Positions 63,902 through 64,000 of a stretch of 64,000 nt of DNA are shown here, piece after piece. The position numbers and the translations under genes were made by a program. This DNA comes from Namhaeicola sp039714555. Its GTDB lineage: Bacteria; Bacteroidota; Bacteroidia; Flavobacteriales; Flavobacteriaceae. The stretch spans positions 124,001 through 188,000 of the forward strand of contig JBDLJB010000001.1 of assembly GCA_039714555.1 (NCBI GenBank). Direction: 5' to 3'. The notes under the pieces were generated by a model that was not told where the DNA came from, made no database searches, and saw only the letters and a list, made by a program, of their open reading frames with translations. Each line of letters starts with the position of its first letter. Positions within the stretch are counted from its first letter, which is position 1.

Positions 63902-64000
63902 TTACAATTCTAGAGCTTTTTTCTCATTTCCATTCATCAAAATTTCTACTGGATTTTCTAAAGCTTCTTTTACAGCAACTAAAAAACCAACAGATTCCTT
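63902..64000 (-). CDS. 3' end of an unidentified gene (window edge)
   Basis: 32 C-terminal residues and a TAA stop are visible in frame (KESVGFLVAVKEALENP, then VEILMNGNEKKALEL). Too short to assign a family. Minus-strand hairpin arms CTCTC/GAGAG with a T-rich end (about 63830-63867) may be its terminator. Confidence 0.6.
   Translation of the reverse strand, partial: KESVGFLVAVKEALENPVEILMNGNEKKALEL

Overview
The window is an AT-rich chromosomal segment from a member of the Bacteroidota, most likely a marine-type Flavobacteriaceae. The evidence is a Bacteroidota-style division and cell-wall cluster, a type IX secretion (T9SS) sorting domain, many short lipoproteins ending in S-C lipoboxes, a DUF3098 gene next to uppP and truB, and many genes preceded by the TAnnTTTG promoter element typical of this phylum. 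No tRNA, rRNA, CRISPR array, phage or insertion sequence was recognised.

Left part (1-12.2 kb). A truncated gene at the left edge encodes an exported protein with the phosphohistidine and ATP-binding domains of the dikinase family, in glucan-water-dikinase-like order. A D-2-hydroxyacid dehydrogenase and an Asp/Ser-repeat lipoprotein follow. From 11.7 kb leftwards runs a tight six-gene unit: PqqD-like protein, ATP-grasp ligase, fold-type III PLP decarboxylase, urea-transporter/M23 fusion, TPR plus outer-membrane barrel, and TPR protein. A single-domain LytTR regulator is divergent to it. This unit is the best candidate here for an undescribed pathway: it looks like synthesis of an amino-acid-derived or peptide-like product coupled to envelope transport.

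Amino-acid block (12.2-25.1 kb). The minus strand carries cysE, ilvD and cysM, a nitroreductase and a short leuA. The plus strand carries a conserved hypothetical gene, then ilvB-ilvN-ilvC-ilvA. Ahead of ilvB lies a TAnnTTTG promoter, a 21-residue leader peptide with 7 Ile and 2 Leu, and a hairpin plus T-run. This is a classical ribosome-mediated attenuator layout.

Middle (25.2-31 kb). A second lipoprotein related to the one at 3.6-4.9 kb is followed by an RluA pseudouridine synthase, a DUF2202 ferritin-like lipoprotein with a cytochrome c lipoprotein behind a TGTTA-N6-TAACA dyad, engB, an ACC deaminase/D-cysteine desulfhydrase-like enzyme and an alpha/beta hydrolase.

Division and cell-wall cluster (31-44.5 kb). 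The order is mraZ, rsmH, ftsL-like, ftsI, murE, mraY, murD fragment, ftsW, murG, ftsQ, ftsA, ftsZ. A three-repeat MraZ box sits directly upstream of the mraZ -7 element. Two departures stand out. murD retains only its last ~180 codons, and murC is absent from its usual place between murG and ftsQ, where a 116-bp gap holds a 13-bp inverted repeat. Full MurC and MurD must be encoded elsewhere, or the assembly is collapsed here.

Right part (44.5-64 kb). It holds a Cj0069-type ATP-grasp protein, a large T9SS-exported beta-propeller protein, an NAD-dependent epimerase, a ftsX-DUF3098-uppP-truB run, mce, rbfA with a LolC/E-type permease, rnhB, a putative porin, a COG2509-like FAD protein, pgk, a UDG-superfamily protein, a small lipoprotein, and the 3' end of an unidentified gene.
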